This document shows positions 1 to 6,529 of a stretch of DNA of 11,382 nucleotides, in pieces. The stretch comes from Myxococcales bacterium (GTDB lineage Bacteria; Myxococcota; Polyangia; Fen-1088). The position numbers were made by a program, and so were the translations under genes. Positions within the stretch are counted from its first letter, which is position 1. Each line of letters opens with the position of its first letter. The DNA is taken from assembly GCA_003155465.1 (NCBI GenBank), contig PMCR01000137.1:1-11382 (forward strand), in the 5' to 3' direction. The notes under the pieces were generated by a model that saw only the letters and a program-made list of their open reading frames with translations, ran no database searches and had not been told where the DNA came from.

Positions 1-1106
1 TTGCTTGGCGGGGCGACCGGGCCCGGGAAGGGCAGCCCATCGAGCCCGGCGCCGTAGCGGGCGTCGAGCAAGAACCCCTTGCCCTTATGCGTTGAGATAC
101 GGACGCGGGGTATGCCTTGCGCGTCGGCTTCGTCGCGCGCTGAAAAGCCGCAAGCGGCGTCTGCGACCACGCGGGTGCCTGGCGCCACGCCCGCCGGGCT
201 CAACACCACCGATCGAAGGAAGCGGCCCGGGCTCGCTCCTGCCGGCGCCAGGGTTTCGCCGTCGAAGCGGAACCTGTCCAACGTGCCTGCGGGCCGGACC
301 ACTTCCATTTCGACCCCGCCACCGCCGGAAAACCACATGGTCAACTGCCGCACATCCCCGGACAATTCGACAACCGGCCCGAGAGCCATGCTGGAAAGGT
401 CAAGCTGTCGCAAGCCGAGACCGCGCAAGAGGTCCGGCTGACCGGCTGTACGGATCAGGCGGCCAGCGCGCACGAACACGACCCGGCGACCATCCGGCGA
501 CTTCACGAAGGCCAAGACGCGTCCGTCTTCCGCCGTGATCGGAAGGAAGCGTCCCGAACGCGGCAGCCACGCATAGATCTCCTGATTCATCCCAAGCACC
601 AGGACCCCCTGCCCCTGCAGCTTGACTGGAGGGTGGGTGCGCGCCACGAAGAGGAACCCTTCTCGCGCCGCCTTGCCCCAGTCGGTCGACGCTTCGGCCA
701 GAGCGGACCGCAGCTTGGCCAGCAACGGGGGCCGGATCTGCAGCGCCCCGAGATCGGCCGCTTCCATGACATCGCGCGCCCCGGGAACGTACGCGTGGCG
801 GATCAGTGCCACGGCCTGCTCCGTCGCCTCGGCAAAGCGATCTTCGCGCGCGTAGGCGCAAGCCAGGTTGAGCCACGGGGCCAAGAAGTCCGGGGCCGCC
901 TGCTTGGCAAGTTCGTACTTTGCGCGGGCCTCGGCGAAACGCCCCGCGCGGTACAGGACCTTGCCCTCGCGGTTGAAATCCATGGCCGCTTGTGCCGGCA
1001 CGGGCGCGACTTGGCCTTGCCCGGGGCCGCTCGCGTCCGGCGCGGCCGCGGGACAGGCAGCCAGAAGCAGGCAGGCGCCGGCAAGCCCGATCACGGATCG
1101 ACCCAC
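1..1106 (-). CDS. TPR-containing lipoprotein, 3' end beyond window
   Basis: No named family recognised. The reading frame is open from a GTG at 1106 to the left edge (368 codons, no stop). Residues 1-18 form a lipoprotein signal peptide: Arg3, a hydrophobic core, and a textbook lipobox LAAC with Cys18 as the lipidated residue. Pro at +2 rather than Asp suggests outer-membrane sorting, by the E. coli rule. Residues about 42-108 look like two tetratricopeptide repeats (GKVLYRAGRFAEARAKYELA, then WLNLACAYAREDRFAEA). Residues about 175-225 resemble a beta-propeller-type strand repeat (EIYAWLPRSGRFLPI, then SPDGRRVVFVRAGRLIR). The rest is beta-rich and unrecognised. The start overlaps the end of the upstream binding-protein gene by 16 bases. 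An alternative GTG at 1094 would give the classic GTGA overlap but would drop the only positive residue of the signal peptide. Translational coupling and shared function with the binding protein are inferred. CDS is well supported; function is unknown. Confidence 0.85.
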   Translation of the reverse strand, partial: MGRSVIGLAGACLLLAACPAAAPDASGPGQGQVAPVPAQAAMDFNREGKVLYRAGRFAEARAKYELAKQAAPDFLAPWLNLACAYAREDRFAEATEQAVALIRHAYVPGARDVMEAADLGALQIRPPLLAKLRSALAEASTDWGKAAREGFLFVARTHPPVKLQGQGVLVLGMNQEIYAWLPRSGRFLPITAEDGRVLAFVKSPDGRRVVFVRAGRLIRTAGQPDLLRGLGLRQLDLSSMALGPVVELSGDVRQLTMWFSGGGGVEMEVVRPAGTLDRFRFDGETLAPAGASPGRFLRSVVLSPAGVAPGTRVVADAACGFSARDEADAQGIPRVRISTHKGKGFLLDARYGAGLDGLPFPGPVAPPS

Positions 1107-2776
1107 ACCGACCGCAGATCCAGGCGATCGCCCACGCCGGCCAAGCCGTGCACACGTCTTGCCACGAGCGCAGGGACGTCGTGGCGGTAGAGGAATATGA
1201 CCGGACGTTCGGCGGCCAGCCACTCGCCGACACGCTGCAAAGCAGGCATCCGCGCCACCGGGCCCGGGGCCAAACGCACTAGGTCGAGCAAGGACTGCAA
1301 AGGCTCGGAGCGATAGCCGATGAAGTTGAGTTGCCCCTGGCTGCCGAAAAGCGGCCGTGGATCCTCGTCCGGCCGGCCGTCCCATGTGAGGGTCGCCAGG
1401 TCGAAATCGCCACGCTCCAGGCGCGCCTGCAGGGTGCTCGCGTCGACGGTGACTGCGTCGAGCAGGAGACCGGCCCGACGCAGATCGAGAGCGAAGCCGC
1501 GCACCTCGGCAGCCAGACTGCGCGCTGCCGAGGGAAGCAGAAATGTCAGGCGGATGGGCACCCCCCCCACGTCGCGCACACCGTCTCCGTCGGTGTCGCG
1601 GAACCCGGCAGTCTCCAGCAGAGAAATGGCCTGCGTGCGATCCAACGGGTCAGGGGGAACCTCGGCGAAAGTGGGCGCGCCGATGGGACGCGCCAGGCCG
1701 TGGTGGATCTCGTCGGCGAAACGCGCCCGATCCCACAGCAGACTTAGCGCCTGGCGGAAGCGGGCGTCGCCAAGCGGCCCGCGCCGGTGGTTGGGCACGA
1801 CGAACGAGGTGCGATCTGGCGTCAGCCACCATAGCTCCAAGGTGTCCCGCAGGGTGGATGGAGCCACCTGGTCGGGGTAGAGCAGGTCAAGCACGCGCGG
1901 CAGGATGTCGATCTCTCCCCGTCGGGTTCGGACCAGCGCTCGGGATCCATCGCCGTCGATCTCGAACACGATCTCGTCGAGAAACGGCGGTCGCGGCGGT
2001 TCGGCGGGCCGGCTGCGCACCAGGCGAATGCGCTTCCCGTGCTCCCAAGAGGAGAACCGGAATGGGCCAGTGCCGACGGGCTGGCGCCCCAACTGGGTGA
2101 CCGCCGAACCCGCCTTGCGCAGGGTTTCGGCGGGCAAGATGGGAATCTCACACAAGGCACGCAGAACCAGGTCAGAGGGCCGGCGCAGACGGAAACGCGC
2201 CGCATGCTCGGGCAGCACGTCCACACCCTCGATGTCTTCCAGCGCGGCATGCAAGGGGGACTGGCGATTGCCCGCGCGCAGGAGCGGCTCGAAGGTGGCT
2301 TGGACATCCACCCCCGACACCACGCGGTCGTCATGCCAGCGCGCGCCGGCGCGCAGTTTGATGGTGATGCGCTCGCCGTCGGCCGAGACATCCCAGCTCT
2401 CGGCCAGGCCTGGCCGATACTGGTTCTCCCGGTACTCGATCAGGGTCTCATAGACGAGCTCGCCCACCACGCGCTCTATGACCTGCAGTTGGTCCTGCAG
2501 CGGGTTGAGGTGCGGCGGCTCGGCCTCCAGGTGGACATGAAGCGTCCCGCCATAGGGATCCGGGCGGGAGGGTTTGGGGGCGACAGCAGGCAACCTGACG
2601 CCGACTGACGGGCGGGTAGCCCGATGGGGGCTCAGTGCCCCGGCATCGTCATCCCGTGGCGCCGTGGCGGTCGGCCGGCGCGGATTGGCGTGGTGCCGGG
2701 TGCAGACGACGCAAGCCAGCGACACCAGCAACGCGAGGCAGACAGTTCTCAGGTCTTGTGGCCTGCAAATGACCAT
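1091..2776 (-). CDS. ABC transporter solute-binding protein, family 5 (Opp/Dpp type)
   Basis: Predicted extracytoplasmic binding protein of the peptide/nickel family (SBP_bac_5), which captures a solute, usually an oligopeptide, for an ABC importer. From the ATG at 2776 it is 561 residues. It has an N-terminal export signal (hydrophobic 11-25), a low-complexity linker to about 72, then the family pattern: GGTLHVHLEAEPPHLNPL near 76, YRPGLAESWDVSADG near 120-134, the signature GTGPFRF at 235-241, DTDGDGVRD at 394-402, and the C-terminal WDGRPDEDPRPLFGS near 465-479. Cys22 or Cys25 could be lipidated, but neither lipobox is canonical (SLAC, CVVC). A GTG at 2794 is a possible start six codons upstream. 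ATG extensions to 2875 would bury the signal sequence and overlap the divergent gene. The substrate cannot be told from sequence. No permease or ATPase is adjacent. Family assignment is strong. Confidence 0.92.
   Translation of the reverse strand: MVICRPQDLRTVCLALLVSLACVVCTRHHANPRRPTATAPRDDDAGALSPHRATRPSVGVRLPAVAPKPSRPDPYGGTLHVHLEAEPPHLNPLQDQLQVIERVVGELVYETLIEYRENQYRPGLAESWDVSADGERITIKLRAGARWHDDRVVSGVDVQATFEPLLRAGNRQSPLHAALEDIEGVDVLPEHAARFRLRRPSDLVLRALCEIPILPAETLRKAGSAVTQLGRQPVGTGPFRFSSWEHGKRIRLVRSRPAEPPRPPFLDEIVFEIDGDGSRALVRTRRGEIDILPRVLDLLYPDQVAPSTLRDTLELWWLTPDRTSFVVPNHRRGPLGDARFRQALSLLWDRARFADEIHHGLARPIGAPTFAEVPPDPLDRTQAISLLETAGFRDTDGDGVRDVGGVPIRLTFLLPSAARSLAAEVRGFALDLRRAGLLLDAVTVDASTLQARLERGDFDLATLTWDGRPDEDPRPLFGSQGQLNFIGYRSEPLQSLLDLVRLAPGPVARMPALQRVGEWLAAERPVIFLYRHDVPALVARRVHGLAGVGDRLDLRSVWVDP
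1561..1568. repeat. Homopolymer run of eight C (G on the coding strand)
   Basis: Eight identical bases in a row inside the binding-protein gene, encoding the GTG-GGG-GGG-GTG stretch at residues 403-406. The frame is intact on both sides, so this is the in-frame length as sequenced. Runs like this can slip in replication and can also be sequencing-error hot spots. Confidence 0.8.
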
Positions 2777-2800
2777 GTTATGCAGGAGCCTCACGTATGG

Positions 2801-2817
2801 GCCGCGCGGTCCGCGGC
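2801..2817. repeat. Perfect inverted repeat, 6-bp arms with 5-base spacer
   Basis: GCCGCG at 2801-2806 is exactly complementary to CGCGGC at 2812-2817, around CGGTC. It lies 14 bases before the Shine-Dalgarno of the secreted-protein gene. It could be an operator half-site pair or a hairpin in the 5' leader. It is all G and C in a GC-rich genome, so chance is a real alternative. Confidence 0.5.
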
Positions 2818-2830
2818 TGCTGGCCTTCGA

Positions 2831-2837
2831 AGAGGGG
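2831..2837 (+). promoter_or_regulatory. Ribosome binding site for the secreted protein
   Basis: AGAGGGG lies six bases before the ATG at 2844. This strong purine-rich site, together with the signal peptide that begins immediately at that ATG, fixes the start and rules out the longer open frame that reaches upstream to 2574. Confidence 0.75.
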
Positions 2838-2843
2838 AAACTC

Positions 2844-3611
2844 ATGCTCCGAATTTCCATGGTATCGGTTTTCACGATGGCTTCCCTGGCGTCGGGTGCG
2901 GCACTGGCTCAGGGCCAGGCTCTCCCGCCGGTTAAGGTGAACCTGCCGCCCTCGCCCAGTTTCAATGTGTCGAGTGCTCCTGTCCAGTATCCGACCGGCG
3001 AGCTGTCGGTGTTCGGTCTGCGCAAGCAGAAAGACAAGTACATGGACAAGGACGTGCGGGTCAAAGCTTATCTGACTGAGGTCTACGAGTGCCCTGCCGA
3101 GTTGCGCAAATGCAACGACGCACTTTTCGAGGAGAAGAAGAAGGAGAGAAAGAAGGCCATGAAGAAGGGCGGCGACGCCCTTGTCGCGCCGATCGCGATC
3201 GATCGGGCGGGTTGCCGTCCCTGCGACCAGCCGCACTTCTTCGTCGCGGACAACCCTGGCACCAAGCGAGAGCGCGCGCTTCTGGTGGCCGACTACCCCA
3301 TCAAGGACTGGGAAACCGGCGATCTCAAGCCTCTGACCGTCAAGCCGGGCGAGCAGGTTATCGTGACCGGCACCTTCTCCATCAACTCGATCACCGGATT
3401 CGCTGCGTCCAACGGGCTCATCATCCACAAGAAGCTGGAAGACCTGCAGGGCAAGATGCTGGCCGAGGGCAATGCGGTCCTGCCCCCCGAAGCGCAGACC
3501 ATTCAGCTCGAAGGCCAGGCGCCCCAGGTGGTGGGCTGGGCCGCGCACCAGAAGGGCGGCGACAGCCAGCCCAAGGGCGACAAGTCTGTCCCCGGCGGCC
3601 GGAAGAAGTAG
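2844..3611 (+). CDS. Secreted protein of unknown function, OB-fold-like, four cysteines
   Basis: 255 residues, no named family recognised. Residues 1-22 form a Sec signal peptide (Arg3, hydrophobic core, ALA cleavage site before Gln23), so the mature protein is periplasmic or secreted. After a Pro-rich start, residues about 53-80 (GELSVFGLR, then DKDVRVKAYLTEVYEC) and about 160-197 (LKPLTVKPGEQVIVTGTFSI, then NGLIIHKKLED) read like strands of an OB-fold barrel; this is an impression of the pattern, not a family match. Cys83, Cys90, Cys124 and Cys127 (CxxC, with His131 nearby) could form disulfides or bind metal. A very Lys-rich charged segment (about 97-110) lies between the Cys pairs, and the C-terminus is a hydrophilic Gly/Lys-rich tail. 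It diverges from the binding-protein gene and converges on polA. CDS status is supported by its ribosome binding site and signal peptide. Confidence 0.85.
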   Translation: MLRISMVSVFTMASLASGAALAQGQALPPVKVNLPPSPSFNVSSAPVQYPTGELSVFGLRKQKDKYMDKDVRVKAYLTEVYECPAELRKCNDALFEEKKKERKKAMKKGGDALVAPIAIDRAGCRPCDQPHFFVADNPGTKRERALLVADYPIKDWETGDLKPLTVKPGEQVIVTGTFSINSITGFAASNGLIIHKKLEDLQGKMLAEGNAVLPPEAQTIQLEGQAPQVVGWAAHQKGGDSQPKGDKSVPGGRKK

Positions 3612-6452
3612 TTAGTGTGCCGCTCCCCAGTTTGCGCCGGCGTGCACGTCGACCACCAGGGGAACCCGCAAGGCATAGACTGACTCCATTACGCCCTTGA
3701 CCCAGGCGGAGAAGGCCGCGACCTCGTCGGTCTTGACCTCGAAGACCAGTTCGTCGTGCACCGTGAGCAGCAGACGCGCATCGGGGAAACACGCCATTTC
3801 TCGGTCCACGCGGATCATGGCCAGCTTGAGCAGGTCGGCAGCCGAGCCCTGGATGGGCGTGTTGCGGGCCATGCGCTCGGCGTAGTTGCGTTCCTGGGGC
3901 CGGCTCGACTTGATCTGCGGCAGAGATCGGGTGCGACCCAGCAGGGTGGACACCGAGCCCGTGCGTCGTGCCTCGGCGATAACCTCGTCCATGTACTGGC
4001 GTACGCGTGCGTAGCGCTGGAAGTAGCGTTCAATGTAGGAGTGGGCGTCGGCGCGCGCTATGCGCAGAGTCTGAGCCAGCCCGAAGTCGGTCTGTCCGAA
4101 GACCAGGCCGAAGTTGATTGCCTTGGCGATGCGGCGTTGCTCGCCGCTGACCGCATCCAGGGCAACGTTGAAGACCTCTGCGGCGGTGCGGCGGTGGATG
4201 TCCTGGCCCGCGGCAAAGGCGTAGAGGAAGGCCGGATCCTGCGAAAAATGCGCCAGTACTCGCAGCTCGATCTGCGAATAGTCGGCTGACACCATCTGAT
4301 AGCCGGGATCAGCCACGAAGGCGTTGCGTATGCGATGGCCCAGCTCGGAGCGGATGGGGATGTTTTGCAGATTGGGATCGCTGGAAGACAGCCGGCCTGT
4401 GGCTGCCACGGCCTGGTTAAAGGTGGTGTGCAGGCGGCCGCTGCGCGGGTCGACCAAGGCTGGCAAGGCATCGATGTATGTGCCCTTGAGCTTGGTCAGG
4501 CCGCGGTACTCGACCACCTTGGCGGGGATCGGGTGCAGGGCGGCCAGCTCCTCCAGCACGTCAGCGTCGGTCGACGGTCCGGTCTTGGTCTTGCGGATCA
4601 CGGGCAGGCCCAACTTGCCGAACAGAACCTCCGCCAGTTGTTTGGGCGAGCTGATGTTGAAGGGCAATCCCACGGCCGCATGGATCTCGCGTTCAAGGGC
4701 CGCGATGGTCAGCGCCACCCCGTTGCCGAGCTGGCGAAGGTAGTTGCAGTCGAGCCGAATGCCCCAGCACTCGATGCGCGCCAGCACAGGAACCAGCGGC
4801 AGCTCGACCTCGCGGTAAATCTTGGTCAGTCCCAGGGGAGCCATCGCCTGCTCCTGGCGATGGGCAAGGGCAAGCGCCGCCCAGGCTTCGCTGCACAGGT
4901 TGGGGCTGGCCTCCTCGACCGGAACCTCACCGCCCGGCCGCACGCTGCGACCGCTGCCCAGCCAGGTCAGCCGCGGGGCCACATCCCCTGCCCCATCCGC
5001 GGCAGCGAGGTCAGCCAACTCATACGGCGCGCGCCCGGCGTCGAGCAGATACGCAGCCAACATCGAGTCGCCGGCCAACCCGCCCAGGGTGACTCCGCGC
5101 ACGCGTAGGAGTACGTCGAGGACCTTGGCGTCGTGGGTGTACTTGCGAATCTCAGAGGACGCCAAGAGCGGCCCGAGCGCTGCCAATGCCTCTGTAGCAG
5201 GCAGCATGGGCGGCGCGCCCAGCAGGCGATGACCGACCGGCAGGTAGAAGCGGGCACCGCTTCCCAAGGCGAACGCCAGCCCCACGAGCGCCGCGCGCGG
5301 GGTGGGCTCGCCCTCGGCCAGCACGGCCACGCCGCAAACCTGGGCCGTGCGGAGGGCGGCGCAAAGACGATCGAGGCCTGCGCGATCCGCGATGATCTCC
5401 GGCGGCAGAGGGAGTGCGGCGAGCTCGGGTGCAGCGGCGGAAGGCGCAGAATGACCTGCTTTCTGTCCTTCCACGGCGCGTCTGGCTGAGTCCTGGTTGG
5501 GCAAGAGCGCCGGCGGCTTGGCTAATTCCGCAGTCGCGGACGTCGGCTCCGCACCCGTCACGCCGCCGGCGAACACCGACTGCGCAGCCTGCGCCGCGGC
5601 CCGGGCACCATCGACCTGCGCGAGCAGCTTGGTGAACTCCAAGTCCCCGAACAACTCGGCGAGACGGTCACGGTCGGGATCGGTGCGCCGAAGGTCCTGA
5701 ACATCTCGTCCCAGCGCCACGTCCTCGCGCAAACGGACCAGCTTGCGCGAGATCTCGATGGCGTCGCGGCTCGACGCGATGGACTGACCTTTCCTGCCTT
5801 TGATCTCAGCCACATGCTCCAGCACCCCATCGAGCGAGCCATACTGGCTGATGAGATCGGCCGCGGTTTTCGGCCCGATGCCCGCGACCCCAGGCACGTT
5901 GTCAACGCTGTCGCCCATCAGGGCCAGAAGGTCGCCTAGTCGATCAGGCGGGACGCCGAACTTCTCCTGCACCTCGGCCGGTCCCAGCAGCCTGTTCTTC
6001 ATGGTGTCGAGCATCTGGATCCGGTCGGAACAAAGCTGCATGAGATCCTTGTCCGAGGAGCAGATCACGACCCGCAGGCCGGTCGCCGCAGCTTGTCGCG
6101 CCAAGGTGGCGATCACGTCGTCGGCCTCTACCCCTGGCAGAGAGAGAGCGGGGAGTCCGAAGGCTTCCACCACCTGGTGAGAAAGACCGATCTGCGCCAC
6201 CAGGTCTGCGGGCATGGGTGGCCGGTTGGCCTTGTACGCGGCGAAGATCTCGTCGCGGAAGGTGGGTCCCGGCGCATCGTAGACCACGCACAGGTGGGTG
6301 GGGCGCCACTCGCGTTCGATACGCAGCAGCATTTGGCACAGCCCGTACACCGCGCCGGTGGGAACGCCCCTGCTGTTGGAAAGGGGCGGCAGTGCGTGAA
6401 AGGCGCGAAACAGGAAGTTGAGCGCGTCTACGATGTAGAGCGTGCCATCCAT
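3612..6452 (-). CDS. polA: DNA polymerase I, proofreading site degenerate
   Basis: Cytoplasmic repair and Okazaki-fragment polymerase, 946 residues (E. coli: 928). The 5' nuclease domain (about 1-280) keeps its metal ligands: Asp9, Asp59, Glu109, Asp111, Asp112, Asp134, Asp136, Asp181 and Asp184. An Ala/Pro-rich linker (about 281-345) leads to the 3'-5' exonuclease-like domain (about 346-540). There, my alignment places Leu378, Leu445 and Ala523 where E. coli has Asp355, Asp424 and Asp501; only the Glu357 equivalent (Glu380) remains, so proofreading is probably absent. The polymerase domain is intact: motif A DYSQIEL with Asp724; motif B RRIAKAINFG with Lys777 and Phe781; motif C VHDE with His899, Asp900 and Glu901. 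Phe785 replaces the usual O-helix Tyr (E. coli Tyr766). The ATG at 6452 begins the canonical N-terminus, though no clear Shine-Dalgarno precedes it. It is divergent from tamB and convergent with the secreted-protein gene. Confidence 0.98.
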   Translation of the reverse strand: MDGTLYIVDALNFLFRAFHALPPLSNSRGVPTGAVYGLCQMLLRIEREWRPTHLCVVYDAPGPTFRDEIFAAYKANRPPMPADLVAQIGLSHQVVEAFGLPALSLPGVEADDVIATLARQAAATGLRVVICSSDKDLMQLCSDRIQMLDTMKNRLLGPAEVQEKFGVPPDRLGDLLALMGDSVDNVPGVAGIGPKTAADLISQYGSLDGVLEHVAEIKGRKGQSIASSRDAIEISRKLVRLREDVALGRDVQDLRRTDPDRDRLAELFGDLEFTKLLAQVDGARAAAQAAQSVFAGGVTGAEPTSATAELAKPPALLPNQDSARRAVEGQKAGHSAPSAAAPELAALPLPPEIIADRAGLDRLCAALRTAQVCGVAVLAEGEPTPRAALVGLAFALGSGARFYLPVGHRLLGAPPMLPATEALAALGPLLASSEIRKYTHDAKVLDVLLRVRGVTLGGLAGDSMLAAYLLDAGRAPYELADLAAADGAGDVAPRLTWLGSGRSVRPGGEVPVEEASPNLCSEAWAALALAHRQEQAMAPLGLTKIYREVELPLVPVLARIECWGIRLDCNYLRQLGNGVALTIAALEREIHAAVGLPFNISSPKQLAEVLFGKLGLPVIRKTKTGPSTDADVLEELAALHPIPAKVVEYRGLTKLKGTYIDALPALVDPRSGRLHTTFNQAVAATGRLSSSDPNLQNIPIRSELGHRIRNAFVADPGYQMVSADYSQIELRVLAHFSQDPAFLYAFAAGQDIHRRTAAEVFNVALDAVSGEQRRIAKAINFGLVFGQTDFGLAQTLRIARADAHSYIERYFQRYARVRQYMDEVIAEARRTGSVSTLLGRTRSLPQIKSSRPQERNYAERMARNTPIQGSAADLLKLAMIRVDREMACFPDARLLLTVHDELVFEVKTDEVAAFSAWVKGVMESVYALRVPLVVDVHAGANWGAAH

Positions 6453-6529
6453 GGTGTGAATGAAACTACTACGAACCCGGCTGCAATTCCGCTCGGCGTT
6501 TGGTTTTTCGGGTTAATCTGAGGGGGTAC
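6453..6529. promoter_or_regulatory. Divergent intergenic region between polA and tamB
   Basis: This 77-base gap separates two divergent starts and should serve transcription of polA (leftward) and tamB (rightward). It is noticeably more A+T-rich than the flanking genes, as promoter regions tend to be. I found no convincing -35/-10 pair. GTTAAT at 6512-6517 resembles a -10 box but would leave almost no leader ahead of the tamB start. The call rests on layout only. Confidence 0.4.
6520..6526 (+). promoter_or_regulatory. Ribosome binding site that decides the tamB start
   Basis: The purine run GAGGGGG ends three bases before the GTG at 6530; counted from its GAGG core the spacing is six. This favours GTG 6530 over the TTG at 6500, which has no such site and would put extra residues ahead of the arginine-rich signal anchor. 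Confidence 0.65.

Larger units (their letters stand above)
2777..2843. promoter_or_regulatory. Divergent intergenic region between binding protein and secreted protein
   Basis: The 67 bases between two divergent starts should hold or border the promoters for both genes. A poor sigma70-like match for the rightward gene is TTGTGG at 2756-2761 with TATGCA at 2779-2784 (17-base spacer), but only about half the bases fit. The segment also holds a perfect inverted repeat (2801-2817) and the rightward Shine-Dalgarno. No promoter is firmly identified; the call rests on gene layout. Confidence 0.35.

Noticed and set aside
5..538. Plus-strand 177-codon open frame at the left edge
   Set aside because: Arg/Pro-rich composition typical of a shadow frame opposite a GC-rich gene; no motif and no ribosome binding site.
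400..1233. Minus-strand 277-codon open frame
   Set aside because: It overlaps the lipoprotein and binding-protein genes in another frame, and its product is Arg/Gly/Pro-rich with no domain pattern. The neighbouring frame has a lipobox and TPRs.
2574..2843. Upstream extension of the secreted-protein gene
   Set aside because: It would overlap the start of the divergent binding-protein gene and bury the signal peptide. A strong Shine-Dalgarno precedes the ATG at 2844.
2777..2875. N-terminal extension of the binding protein
   Set aside because: It would place 33 hydrophilic residues before the export signal and overlap the divergent gene start and its ribosome binding site.
3213..3236. CxxC followed by His in the secreted protein as a possible c-type heme site
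   Set aside because: The heme motif needs His directly after the second Cys (CxxCH); here three residues intervene, so heme attachment is not supported.
2778..3548. 256-codon frame antisense to the secreted-protein gene
   Set aside because: Shadow of the plus-strand gene, which has a signal peptide, a ribosome binding site and sensible composition.
3560..3660. Search for an intrinsic terminator between the convergent genes
   Set aside because: No intergenic space and no GC stem followed by a T run seen on either strand.
6500..6529. TTG start for tamB
   Set aside because: No Shine-Dalgarno before it; the GTG at 6530 is preceded by GAGGGGG and gives a clean arginine-rich signal anchor.
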